This document shows positions 56,801 to 63,611 of a DNA stretch of 64,000 nucleotides, in pieces. The stretch's first letter is position 1; every line of letters starts with the position of its first letter. The position numbers and the translations under genes are program-made. Source of the stretch: Antedon mediterranea (taxonomy: Eukaryota; Echinodermata; Crinoidea; Comatulida; Antedonidae); assembly GCF_964355755.1 (NCBI RefSeq), contig NC_092670.1, positions 30,863,795 through 30,927,794 of the forward strand, read 5' to 3'. Below the pieces are notes generated by a model that saw nothing but the letters and a program-made list of their open reading frames with translations, made no database searches and had not been told where the DNA came from.

Positions 56801-59800
56801 TAACGATTAAAATTATTTTTCATGTATATAGTACTGATGCGTAAAAAGTTTTGTAAGAAAATGGAAAGTGATATCAATGCGCAAAATTTCGTCTGCTCCT
56901 CAAATACTCTCTTGTCATTGGCCAATGTATAGCCTTTGGTACCCAGACGTGTGCAACTCGACTAAAAGCTCGACTTTATTAAGTCGAACTTCAAACTTCG
57001 TTTTTGAATCGAATTTGAAGTAATAGCTCGAACTACGACTTTTTCAAGTCGAACTTCGAACTACGACTAAAGTCCGGTTTAAGAATACGGGCGTTAGTCT
57101 GTTGTTATCCATTTAGTATTGTATGAACACAACTTGTTCATTTGGCATTAATTTTGAGTGGTACCTCACTCATCTATGCTAACCCCATTTTAGGCCCTCC
57201 CTCGGGAGGGTCTGGTGGGCCTTTTGCAGCAGAGAAAAAGTCTGTCGTTTGTGATACTGATATAAGGATGCCAATGGGCATCCCATGGTGGTAAAATTAG
57301 GTGGTATCTCTTTCATCTAACCGGGGTCGATTTTTTAGCACGTTTCGGGGTCCCCCCGGTCTAGACGCAGCAGGGGGTACCCGGCAGACTCCCATTTTCA
57401 TTGACTTAAAGTGACCCCCAACACACTTAAATAGTCAGATATTGGTACCTAGCTCATCTAACCAAATGTCTCTGGGCTGCCGGTCTATAAACTACTACTG
57501 TTATCATTATTATTTTCAAATACAATAAAATGCCTCCTTTGGAAAGTCTCTTTAAGCCCTATAATTGCTACATAAAGGGTCACTTTGTTGAATCCTAAAG
57601 GACCCTTAATAGGGGCTCTATTAATTGTATTAAAAAAACATATTACAAACCTCTGGGAAGTATATGAAGTCTTCACTATCTTCTGGTATGTATTCCATTG
57701 ACAGTTCCTTTACTTTGCCTATGATCTTCAAAGTCCTTAGTATGACTGGGGTACTAAAATGTGCTGTGATCGTTGGTAACTGACCCTCTGCAACATTTGG
57801 TGTCCATTGTTTCTCCGTGTACAAGAGAGTGTTCTCGACAGGGGCGTTATCAGATGTTGTACGAGTTACGATGAGGCCGTCAACTTGACTGAGGTTCTCA
57901 TCACACTCAGCTGCAAAATTGAACATTATTTTTCCAGTTGCATGGAATATTCTATTTTCCTTACAAGGGGTTTTCATATTTGGGAATAATGGCAGATTTA
58001 GAGTATATACAGGTAGGGATCTTACAAAATAAACTATATTTTTGAAGATGAATTTTTTAAATATTACAACATAGTTAAATATCTAGCAATTAGTGGTTAA
58101 TGTGCTACTTCTTATAATTGTTTGGCCAATAATTTGGCACTGCACAACATTTGCACAATTAATAATAAATTTAATAACAAACTTTAAGAAATATTCTTTA
58201 ATGAATAATAACTGTTCTTACATGGACATGGTCCTGAATTACATTCTTCAGTCTCAACACCTGCCTCGATGCCACCCTCACATTCACCCTGAGTTGGTGG
58301 TATCATGCATGTTCTGCTACGGACAATCTCTCCAATACCACACTCTGATGAGCACTCTGACCATGGTGACCATATTGTCCAACCTGGTAATGATGTGGTT
58401 GGTCGAAGTGTAGTAAATATTCTTGGTAAGGTGACAATCGTTGTACCTGGTTAATAAAACAGATTATCTGTCTGTGTTAGAGCATGTATCAATCAAAATG
58501 TACAGACTTATGGATTAATTCAGCTGTACTACCAAAATAATAGTTTAGTTAAACAAACAAGCAATAGTGTATACAAAAGCTCTGTTTACATTATCAATCT
58601 GACAAAAAAAGTATGGTACCAAATATGGTAGTGATATGCTTAAATATGGTAGTGATATGACATTATTATGTCCATATATGGGCGCATTGCATTTTTTTTG
58701 TCACATACAGTTTGATAGTGTACAAAGATTTTAATTGAGGTTGTTAAATGGTCAATTCATACCTTCATAGTCACAGCCAATCAGTTCTACTCTAACTCGG
58801 ATATTCTCTAGATCACTCTGCAAAAACGCAATGATGACCTCGCTAGCATAGATGACCTCTTTGAAAGCGATTGTCTTGGGTACTATATCATTTACATTTG
58901 CCTCATATCCCTGTAAAGAGTCACAAAATATATTTGGTCAACTCATAATGAAACAACATGGCATGCTACTTTTGTATATGTTTATTGATCTAGTGTATGT
59001 TATCTTTATGGTTAATGCAATGTAAAAACACTAGATTTATCACAGTAAACATTTTTCAATTTTTTAGGAATTTGATTTCGGTGTCTGCTAGTTTAAACTT
59101 CCTTGGTTTATTATAAAGGAGTGCTTATTTAACTTGGTAAAATTCAATGCATCACTTACGACTTGATCTTCTGGTTCTGAAACCATCAACCTCTCATCAG
59201 ATCCAGGGGTCTTATAGTAAACACGGATACGTTTGGCATAAAGGTCTGTATCAGATCCACCTCCACGGATATTGAGGCCAGAAACTTGTTTAGGCACATC
59301 CAATGTTATCGTGAGAGATGTACTGTTATCACTTGGTGCCCATCCATAGATACCAATCTCATCAGCTGGACTTGTGAATGACACACTTTCTGGTGTTTCT
59401 GGGCCAGTCTCCAAGATTTCACTACAAACTGCGATTAAACAGACACTCAGTTGTTATTGAGGTTATCTATATGCTATGATAATGTATATTCTATGGTTGT
59501 TGTATTAGTGGTGGAACAAGCCAAAAAGGGCAATGTATATTTTATTGATACCAATGGTTTAATTAAAATTCAATTATTCCATCATTTTCCAAGTCAAAAC
59601 ATCTATACAAAACAAGTTAAAAAGCTTGTTCTTAGGATTTGAAAATACACATACCTGGAGGAATGATAGTTGTGAGCCTACCAACTCTTGGAGTTACTGG
59701 AACTTGCAGTGTGCTCTTAAGCATGGCATTTGTTACAAAAGTTGTTGGTGTAACTCCTGTGGTTGGTGATACAGTAGAAATTGAGGCTGAAGTTGGAAGC

Positions 59801-62800
59801 AATGTTGTAACTACAAGTTAAACATTTAAAAAAAGATAATTAGTACATAACAAATTACAAATAATTGACATCAAATTGCCATTAAAGATTTCAACATTAC
59901 ATACTTTTAGCATATATGAGATTTCTTACCTTGAGCAGCACATCCAAGTACCTGAAGCCTAAGACGGACTTCTCGATTGATGTTGAAGAAACGCAGCAAA
60001 AGTCGTGATGTCACAACTGGTGTTGGCAATTCAATCATTGTTGGAGTTGAATCATCATCATTACCAGTAAATCGCTATAAAACAAAGTAACAATGTTTAA
60101 TCAATCTAAAAAAAATAGACTTATAGAATTTAGCCATTGTAAGATTCCATAAGAAGTTAGATCACCAACATCGTCAGATCAGGTCTGAATAATTATGAGG
60201 TTAAAGCAAGGGTACACTAGGTTTGACATGATTAGGCCACTGAGGCATAATACAGTTTACTGCTGGTAGTTTGTAATTTCCTGGATATATTGTGATGTTA
60301 AAAGTTCAATGAATATAGCCGCAGTATATGTCATTGCAATATTGCGGATACAAGCCATAACAAGATATTTATTTATAGTATAGTATAAATATAAACCAAT
60401 ACATATTATTAAACAAATCCTTTACCTCTGGAATGGCAGTAGGACTGTTGCTACCAACTGGATAGTAATAAATCAAGAGCTCTTCCACATATTGGTCAGT
60501 TCCAATTCCACCTCCAACAATGTTGAGAGCGCTAACTGTCACCATTTCGGAAAGCTCTATCTCAATGTTGTCTGCTCCAGACCAACCAAATGAGTTGTCT
60601 TCATTAGGTAGACTGTTCAAGTTTAGGTTAGAAGGTGTGTCTTCAGCGAAGTCAATTACATTATAGCATGCTATAAAATGATAAAAATAATTACACACAT
60701 TAAGTATAAAATGAGGCCCAAGGCAATAATAAAATAATATTTTGATTTTAGAGTATTTATTATTGTATTAATTAGGAAGAATATGTGGATTACCTTCAGC
60801 AGTTGTAGTAGCATTGAATGCTGGGAAAGCAGTAGTTGTTACTGAGAAAAAAAAACAAGATGATTAAATTTACTAAAACTAAAGGCCGACATTTAGACAG
60901 CGTCATACAACAAGGTTCATCGAGTCGTCTCATCATGATGATGCTGTCTTTGTTGGCCTTAACATAATCAAAATCAATTAACTAGATATTGTTCATTATA
61001 TGTTTTACAATCCGTGTGCATCTCAACATACAGTGATGCGATTTATTTTAAATTACATAAATTGTATTCACATCTAGATAATGTAAAGAAAGGCCACTCG
61101 GCACGTATTATGTATTTTGATTTTCAGTCTGCGTTTAATACCATACAACCCCATATCTTAGCAGACAAAATGTTGAATATGGAGTTTCCCCGTCCGATTG
61201 TTCGTTTAGTTTTAAATTTCATTTGTGATAGAAAACAATTTGTTAATATTAATGGTGTTAAGTCAGAAATCGTAACCTCTGACACCGGTGTTCCTCAGGG
61301 TACTGTCAACGCACCTAAATTATATTCCTTGTATACGGCCAATTACAGATCTTTAAATGATGAGCTTTGCCCCGTTGTTAAATTCGCTGATGACACTAGT
61401 ACTATTGGTCTCATAGTTTCAAACAATGATGAAAATTATCGTAGCGAAATACAAAGATTTGTATAAATTTTGTGACGATAATTATCTCCAAATAAATGCA
61501 TCAAAAACAAAAGAGATGATCATTGATTTTAGGACTAAACATAAATTTAATTTTCAACCAATCACTATCAAAGGTAAAGAAATTGAAATTGTTGACCAGT
61601 ACAAGTATCTAGGAATTGTTTTCAATGATAAACTGAATTGGGGAGACCATATAGACTACATCAGCAAAAAATTAAATCCCACAATGTATTGTATGAGAAC
61701 TTTATATAAATTTAAATCCTGTGATTTGATGTTACTTTCGTTTTATAGATCCGTTATATGTAGTGTTTGGACGTATTGCCTCTCCTGTTGGGCTGGTAAT
61801 GTTACCGGAGGGAATAAAGGACGCCTTGAAACTTTCATCCGTCGGGCTGGTAAAATGATTGGTCTGGAACTGCCTTCCTTTACCGATGTGCACCTAGAAC
61901 ACCTCCAGAAAGATTTCGAACGCATTGAGTCGGATGCCTCTCATCCTCTCCACAAAGTGATCATAGACCAACTTAATCCAAGTGGTAGATTGAGGCTCCT
62001 CAGTGTGAAAACAAATCGATTTGCTAAATCCTTTATTCCCTCCGGTATCATCCAGTACAACGGGAAGTCAAGAAGATAATTTCATCTTGTAATTTTTTAG
62101 ATGTTTTTATATGAATGGTTTTATGCTATATTTGTTTTTATTGTGTTTTCTTTGTTATTATGACGAGCTATGAATTTCCTTGTTGAGGATCAATAAAAAA
62201 AAAAAAAAAAAAAAAAAAAAAGTTATCTTATCTTAACATATTACCTTCCAATCCAGCAGATAATATGTGAAGCAAGCGGGATATATTTGGGCATGTTATA
62301 AATGTATATATGTATGCATACAGTTTGTATGCAATAATGTCTTAATGCGTTTAGACAAGAGAATATACATACCTGCAGCTTCCATACATCCCAAAAGAGA
62401 CAAACGGAGTGTTGGTGAACTTGAGTTCTTGTTTGTCCAGTCAATGATGTTGATTCTGATTGATGTCACAGCTGGAAGTTGTATCAGAAGATAATGCTCT
62501 GTGGCTACAGAGTTGTCATCTGATGGAATTACTTCAAAGTTCTGTAAATTTTAAGATCATGTTGTAATTACAAATTGTTTATTATTCAGATATAATTTAA
62601 GTTAGATTCAAAATAGCACATGCCCCTATGTTGCAATAATAGACCTTGTTTGATGTACCATTAACTCTAAGATATGTACAATTGTTGTTTATACTTGTGT
62701 TGAAATTACAGACGTTCTTTTGATACATGTGTTAAAGACGTTTATATGGTTACAGCGTCTGGACCCGTTCGATTCCCCTTTGAGAGAATAATGACAATTG

Positions 62801-63611
62801 TCTATACAGATATTAAGGATCTCATGAAATTAAATTAAATATCAAAATAACTTAATTAATGCAATACCATAGTTTCTAAATTTATTACACACTTTCTTTT
62901 AGTTAGAATCAAATATATTTTGTGAAGATAAATTGTTTAAATTTCCAATTGATGTATAAATACTGAATAAATCAACAAAATAAAAAGCTTTTACCTGATT
63001 TAGACTTCTGTATGTGCTTTCACCTTCTGGCATATAGTCTAGTGCCATCATAGTTACAACGTCATCCTGATTTCCTTGGGTGATAAAAGCTGTAATGCGA
63101 ACTGGTGTTATGAAATTGACAATCACATTCAGAGGAGACTCGCCATTAGCAGAGTACCAAGGTTGGGCATCATCAAGAGCAGATTTGCTACCATTCTGAC
63201 CGTCGGATAACTCACGACCACTCTCTAAATAGTCCAGGTTTTCTTTACAAACTTCTACAAAAAAAGATAATTTCCACAATAAAAAAGAGCACTAAATGGA
63301 CAAACATATTACAAAACAATAGTTTTTCTTCCCTGCTAACAAATATAGTATGGTTTGTTCAGTTTGTCAAACTGTCCAGTGCTTTAGAAATACATGTTTA
63401 GTAATTAAATATATAAAGTTAGTATTATTTTATTTCAAAATATTATACCTTCTTCGCATCCCAAAACTTCCATTCGTAAGCGTACTTCTTTCTCTGAATT
63501 AAATATTCTGAATGAAAGTTGTGAAGTGACAAATGAATCACTCAGAATGTTTGAGTTGTTACTGAAGTCAATGGTGATCAGTGCACTATCACTATCACTC
63601 ACAGTAATAAA
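41830..63611 (-). CDS. SSPO: SCO-spondin-like secreted glycoprotein, 5'-partial, 38-39 exons
   Basis: This is a large secreted multidomain glycoprotein. Modules in order: partial F5/8C, F5/8C, linker, F5/8C, Ser/Thr/Pro linker, F5/8C, TSP1, F5/8C, two TSP1, TIL/VWC, TSP1, VWC, three TSP1, TIL/VWC, two TSP1, TIL, F5/8C, Pro-rich linker/VWC, two TSP1, TIL/VWC, TSP1, TIL/VWC, cystine knot. Exon lengths sum to 6,828 nt (2,276 codons) with every phase consistent. The TSP1+TIL+VWC+F5/8C+CTCK set is characteristic of SCO-spondin, the main protein of Reissner's fibre made by ependymal/radial glial cells. The usual N-terminal VWD modules would lie beyond 64 kb. Six F5/8C modules is unusual, as vertebrate SCO-spondin is described with one. 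A related but distinct lineage-specific mosaic protein remains possible. Confidence 0.82.
42264..42575 (-). CDS. SSPO: SSPO-like: C-terminal cystine knot (CTCK)
   Basis: This phase 1-1 exon encodes about 104 residues with eleven cysteines: [42 protein letters not shown] and GCTCDHPC. This is the mucin/VWF/SCO-spondin C-terminal cystine knot, which in related proteins mediates disulphide dimerisation. It fixes this as the C-terminal end of the protein. Confidence 0.9.
42803..42893. mobile_element. MITE of the AGCTCTGTCTACA family, 5'-truncated copy
   Basis: It contains GTGCCCAAATATGGTAGTGA, CATCATGTCC and the right terminus AAGTTTGGTAGTGTAGACAG. The left inverted repeat is missing. It lies in the intron before the cystine-knot exon. 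Confidence 0.6.
42938..43714 (-). CDS. SSPO: SSPO-like: last TIL and VWC modules (two exons)
   Basis: Exon 43714-43410 has [48 protein letters not shown], then [18 protein letters not shown]. Exon 42995-42938 has [19 protein letters not shown], the CCPVC ending of a VWC domain. This is the most complete VWC in the window. Confidence 0.92.
43811..43948. mobile_element. MITE of the AGCTCTGTCTACA family (138 bp)
   Basis: It is flanked by TAA at 43808-43810 and 43949-43951. The ends AGTTCTGTTTACACTATCAA and, inverted, AGCTCTGTCTACACTATCAC are near-perfect terminal repeats. The interior carries AATTTGGTAGTGATATGACA and a 14-bp inverted pair. It lies in the intron between the last TSP1 and the last TIL exon. 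Confidence 0.78.
44082..44249 (-). CDS. SSPO: SSPO-like: TSP1 repeat 12
   Basis: This phase 1-1 exon has [39 protein letters not shown] and CYAGDC. The W-x-x-W-x-x-W tandem is the strongest of the set. Confidence 0.92.
44653..45892 (-). CDS. SSPO: SSPO-like: TIL and VWC modules (two exons)
   Basis: Exon 45892-45762 has [33 protein letters not shown]. Exon 44839-44653 has [15 protein letters not shown], a spacer, then [20 protein letters not shown] and CGDEDCD. The intron between them contains SINE copy 2. Confidence 0.9.
44971..45220 (+). mobile_element. tRNA-derived SINE, copy 2
   Basis: It begins GTGGAGTTGTGGCTTGGTGG. It has a tRNA-like head with A box (TGGCTTGGTGG) and B box (GGTTCAAGTCC), the same body as copy 1, and an A-rich tail broken by one G. 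It is antisense to the host gene. The head is better preserved here (GGTTATGATGCCTGTCTACC), so copy 1 appears to have lost a few bases. Confidence 0.85.
46097..46261 (-). CDS. SSPO: SSPO-like: TSP1 repeat 11
   Basis: This phase 1-1 exon has [37 protein letters not shown] and HCNMDPC. Confidence 0.9.
46565..47042 (-). CDS. SSPO: SSPO-like: Pro-rich linker, VWC and TSP1 repeat 10 (two exons)
   Basis: Exon 47042-46883 has a Pro/Thr linker ([20 protein letters not shown] and on) then [14 protein letters not shown]. Exon 46764-46565 has [14 protein letters not shown] (VWC end) then [20 protein letters not shown] and CNINPCP (TSP1). Confidence 0.87.
47349..47880 (-). CDS. SSPO: SSPO-like: F5/8C module 6 (two exons)
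   Basis: Exon 47880-47639 has [40 protein letters not shown] and RGQDGTPL. Exon 47499-47349 has [20 protein letters not shown] and ends [11 protein letters not shown]. It retains the F-x-x-N-x-D-x-x-T second-half start characteristic of F5/8C and has the same phase 1/0/1 layout. Confidence 0.91.
48251..48544 (-). CDS. SSPO: SSPO-like: TIL module and spacer
   Basis: This phase 1-1 exon has [39 protein letters not shown] and CVPVEECYC (TIL), followed by a cysteine-free Lys/Glu/Pro spacer ending YFIFEFP. No VWC follows this TIL. It leads directly into F5/8C module 6. Confidence 0.88.
48710..48877 (-). CDS. SSPO: SSPO-like: TSP1 repeat 9
   Basis: This phase 1-1 exon has [35 protein letters not shown] and HCNTHLCP. 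Confidence 0.9.
49126..49317 (-). CDS. SSPO: SSPO-like: TSP1 repeat 8
   Basis: This phase 1-1 exon has [39 protein letters not shown] and CPTRSPCP. It is a longer-loop TSP1 with the CNVSCG O-fucose consensus. Confidence 0.9.
49430..50601 (-). CDS. SSPO: SSPO-like: TIL and VWC modules (three exons)
   Basis: Exons 50601-50474 ([27 protein letters not shown]), 50145-49973 ([17 protein letters not shown], then [16 protein letters not shown]) and 49476-49430 ([15 protein letters not shown]) form a TIL module followed by a VWC-type module. A 20-residue Ser/Thr/Pro insert lies between them. Confidence 0.87.
49477..49972 (-). other. Intron within TIL/VWC block
   Basis: This 496-bp intron contains nothing recognised beyond splice signals. 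Confidence 0.5.
50805..50969 (-). CDS. SSPO: SSPO-like: TSP1 repeat 7
   Basis: This phase 1-1 exon has [33 protein letters not shown] and MCEIPACP. Confidence 0.9.
51081..51251 (-). CDS. SSPO: SSPO-like: TSP1 repeat 6
   Basis: This phase 1-1 exon has [37 protein letters not shown] and CYEKYCP, with an extra cysteine pair relative to the core TSP1. Confidence 0.88.
51520..51678 (-). CDS. SSPO: SSPO-like: TSP1 repeat 5
   Basis: This phase 1-1 exon has [34 protein letters not shown] and [14 protein letters not shown] fits the O-fucose consensus, and three N-glycosylation sequons (NET, NGT, NCT) are present. Confidence 0.9.
51809..51852 (-). CDS. SSPO: SSPO-like: VWC-end microexon
   Basis: This 44-nt exon encodes [14 protein letters not shown], the second half of the short VWC-type module begun in exon 52277-52119. 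Splice phases 2 and 1 match its neighbours. Confidence 0.82.
52119..52560 (-). CDS. SSPO: SSPO-like: VWC end, TSP1 repeat 4, VWC start (two exons)
   Basis: Exon 52560-52435 has [20 protein letters not shown] and [16 protein letters not shown]. Exon 52277-52119 has [25 protein letters not shown], then a VWC-type start ([17 protein letters not shown]). The TSP1 is interrupted by a phase 2 intron, unlike most others here. Confidence 0.87.
52705..52853. repeat. 149-bp direct repeat, copy A
   Basis: It is apparently base-for-base identical to 52985-53133 (offset 280 bp) in the intron before TSP1 repeat 4. The 131-bp spacer contains CTTAAGCGACCACC and AAGCGGCTACCTCCC, a degenerate direct repeat. 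Confidence 0.9.
52985..53133. repeat. 149-bp direct repeat, copy B
   Basis: This is the partner of 52705-52853. It ends 18 bp before the donor of exon 53401-53152, so the duplication covers sequence just inside that intron. Identity implies a very recent event or an assembly artefact. Confidence 0.9.
53152..53401 (-). CDS. SSPO: SSPO-like: TIL module and start of VWC
   Basis: The exon encodes [37 protein letters not shown] and [10 protein letters not shown], a trypsin-inhibitor-like cysteine-rich module, then the start of a short VWC-type module ([15 protein letters not shown]) completed in the next exon. Confidence 0.88.
53662..53829 (-). CDS. SSPO: SSPO-like: TSP1 repeat 3
   Basis: This phase 1-1 exon has [37 protein letters not shown] and TCNVAPC. 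It has the six-cysteine TSP1 pattern. Confidence 0.9.
54245..54445 (-). CDS. SSPO: SSPO-like: TSP1 repeat 2
   Basis: This phase 1-1 exon has a lead ([12 protein letters not shown]) followed by [20 protein letters not shown] and [15 protein letters not shown], ending CNTDACP. The CSKSCG sequence fits the O-fucosylation consensus. Confidence 0.9.
54842..57910 (-). CDS. SSPO: SSPO-like: F5/8C module 5, split by a transposon-laden intron
   Basis: Exon 57910-57651 has [40 protein letters not shown] and ends FIYFPE. Exon 54995-54842 has [20 protein letters not shown] and ends [10 protein letters not shown]. The phase 0 join requires a GTTTGT donor at 57650. The 2.65-kb intron is far longer than the equivalent introns of the other modules because of the foldback element. 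The closing signature (KVEYFGC) is divergent. Confidence 0.83.
55163..57487. mobile_element. Foldback DNA element with very long inverted arms
   Basis: The outer ends TAGACAGGCAGCCCAGAGAC (left) and its near-exact inverse (right) are flanked by TAA on both sides. The arms stay complementary for several hundred bp. The interior carries about 155-bp units starting GGTATCTACAATATCTAAGC at about 55772, 55925 and 56084, with an inverted copy at about 55575-55745. No transposase ORF was found. Without the nested insert it is about 1.4 kb. The three-base TAA flank suggests a TWA-targeting (PIF/Harbinger-like) type, but this is inference. Confidence 0.85.
56176..57093. mobile_element. Nested Harbinger-like MITE (918 bp) with TTA target duplication
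   Basis: Perfect terminal inverted repeats of at least 38 bp start CGCCCGTATTCTTAAACCGG at 56176 and end as the inverse at 57093. TTA at 56173-56175 and 57094-56 is the target duplication. Removing the element and one TTA restores the right arm of the host foldback as GCAGACAATTAGTCTG, matching the left arm near 55540-55555. The interior has repeated TCGAACT/ACTAAA pieces and no transposase. Confidence 0.88.
58222..58446 (-). CDS. SSPO: SSPO-like: Thr-rich spacer and TSP1 repeat 1
   Basis: This phase 1-1 exon has a spacer ([20 protein letters not shown]) followed by [20 protein letters not shown], a TSP1 with the W-x-x-W tandem, and a terminus ECNSGPCP. The W-x-x-W motif is the usual C-mannosylation target. 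Confidence 0.88.
58578..58730. mobile_element. MITE of the AGCTCTGTCTACA family, degenerate copy
   Basis: It starts AGCTCTGTTTACATTATCAA, contains ATATGGTAGTGATATG twice and ends with the inverted form (CAGTTTGATAGTGTACAAAG). It lies in the intron between F5/8C module 4 and the first TSP1. The right terminus is decayed. Confidence 0.6.
58763..59428 (-). CDS. SSPO: SSPO-like: F5/8C module 4 (two exons)
   Basis: Exon 59428-59160 has [55 protein letters not shown]. Exon 58910-58763 has [16 protein letters not shown] and ends [11 protein letters not shown]. It is closest to module 3 in wording (NIxGGGxxTDxY), which suggests recent duplication of one from the other. Confidence 0.9.
59655..59810 (-). 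CDS. SSPO: SSPO-like: Ser/Thr/Pro-rich linker
   Basis: This phase 1-1 exon encodes 52 residues, about 40 percent Ser and Thr ([20 protein letters not shown] and on), with Pro and Val and no cysteine. It is a mucin-like spacer, probably O-glycosylated. Confidence 0.82.
59930..60670 (-). CDS. SSPO: SSPO-like: F5/8C module 3 (two exons)
   Basis: Exon 60670-60426 has [54 protein letters not shown]. Exon 60074-59930 begins [20 protein letters not shown] and ends [13 protein letters not shown]. It has the same split architecture as module 2: phase 1, internal phase 0, phase 1. Confidence 0.9.
60794..60841 (-). CDS. SSPO: SSPO-like: short Thr-rich linker exon
   Basis: This 48-nt phase 1-1 exon encodes [15 protein letters not shown], a likely O-glycosylated spacer between F5/8C modules 2 and 3 with one N-glycosylation sequon (NAT). 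It was called because its phase and splice sites (CTCAG|TAAC and GAAG|GTAATC) join both neighbours in frame. Confidence 0.7.
60881..60960 (+). repeat. 80-nt imperfect hairpin beside LINE fragment
   Basis: AAGGCCGACA, a short bulge, then AGACAGCGTCAT pair with ATGATGCTGTCT and TGTTGGCCTT at the other end, with G:U pairs if transcribed from the + strand. The stem is about 22 bp with a loop near 28 nt. It sits at the likely 5' limit of the LINE fragment. Confidence 0.6.
60961..62221 (+). mobile_element. 5'-truncated non-LTR retrotransposon with poly(A) tail
   Basis: It is inserted in the intron between the linker exon and F5/8C module 2, antisense to the gene. It keeps only the reverse-transcriptase palm to C-terminus, lacks the endonuclease, and ends with a poly(A) run (about 62196-62220). 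Wording such as [46 protein letters not shown] and RRAGKMIGL recalls the Rex1-type group of LINEs. This is a different family from the element in BAMBI intron 1. Exact family is uncertain. Confidence 0.88.
61014..62079 (+). pseudogene. Reverse transcriptase fragment, frameshifted
   Basis: Two overlapping frames continue one protein. The first (to 61466) carries [22 protein letters not shown] and the [10 protein letters not shown] active site. The second (from about 61465 to the stop at 62079) carries [17 protein letters not shown] through [17 protein letters not shown]. An extra T near 61464 in GTATAAATTT breaks the frame. With the N-terminal truncation, this copy is dead. Confidence 0.88.
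62373..63251 (-). CDS. SSPO: SSPO-like: F5/8C module 2 (two exons)
   Basis: Exon 63251-62995 ([54 protein letters not shown]) and exon 62541-62373 ([22 protein letters not shown]) form one discoidin domain split by a phase 0 intron and flanked by phase 1 introns. Confidence 0.88.
62542..62994 (-). other. Intron within F5/8C module 2
   Basis: This 453-bp AT-rich intron has no feature beyond the splice signals. Confidence 0.5.
63449..63611 (-). CDS. SSPO: SSPO-like: second half of F5/8C module 1
   Basis: This phase 0 to phase 1 exon begins [19 protein letters not shown] and ends [12 protein letters not shown], the LR-x-E-x-x-GC signature that closes a discoidin (F5/8C) domain. The first half must lie in an exon to the right of the window. 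No further exon is seen in 63612-64000. Confidence 0.82.

Noticed and set aside
41830-63611. Hemicentin, thrombospondin or ADAMTS as identity of the long gene
   Set aside because: There are no Ig, EGF-type, thrombospondin C-terminal or metalloprotease domains. TIL, VWC, F5/8C and a terminal cystine knot together point to SCO-spondin.
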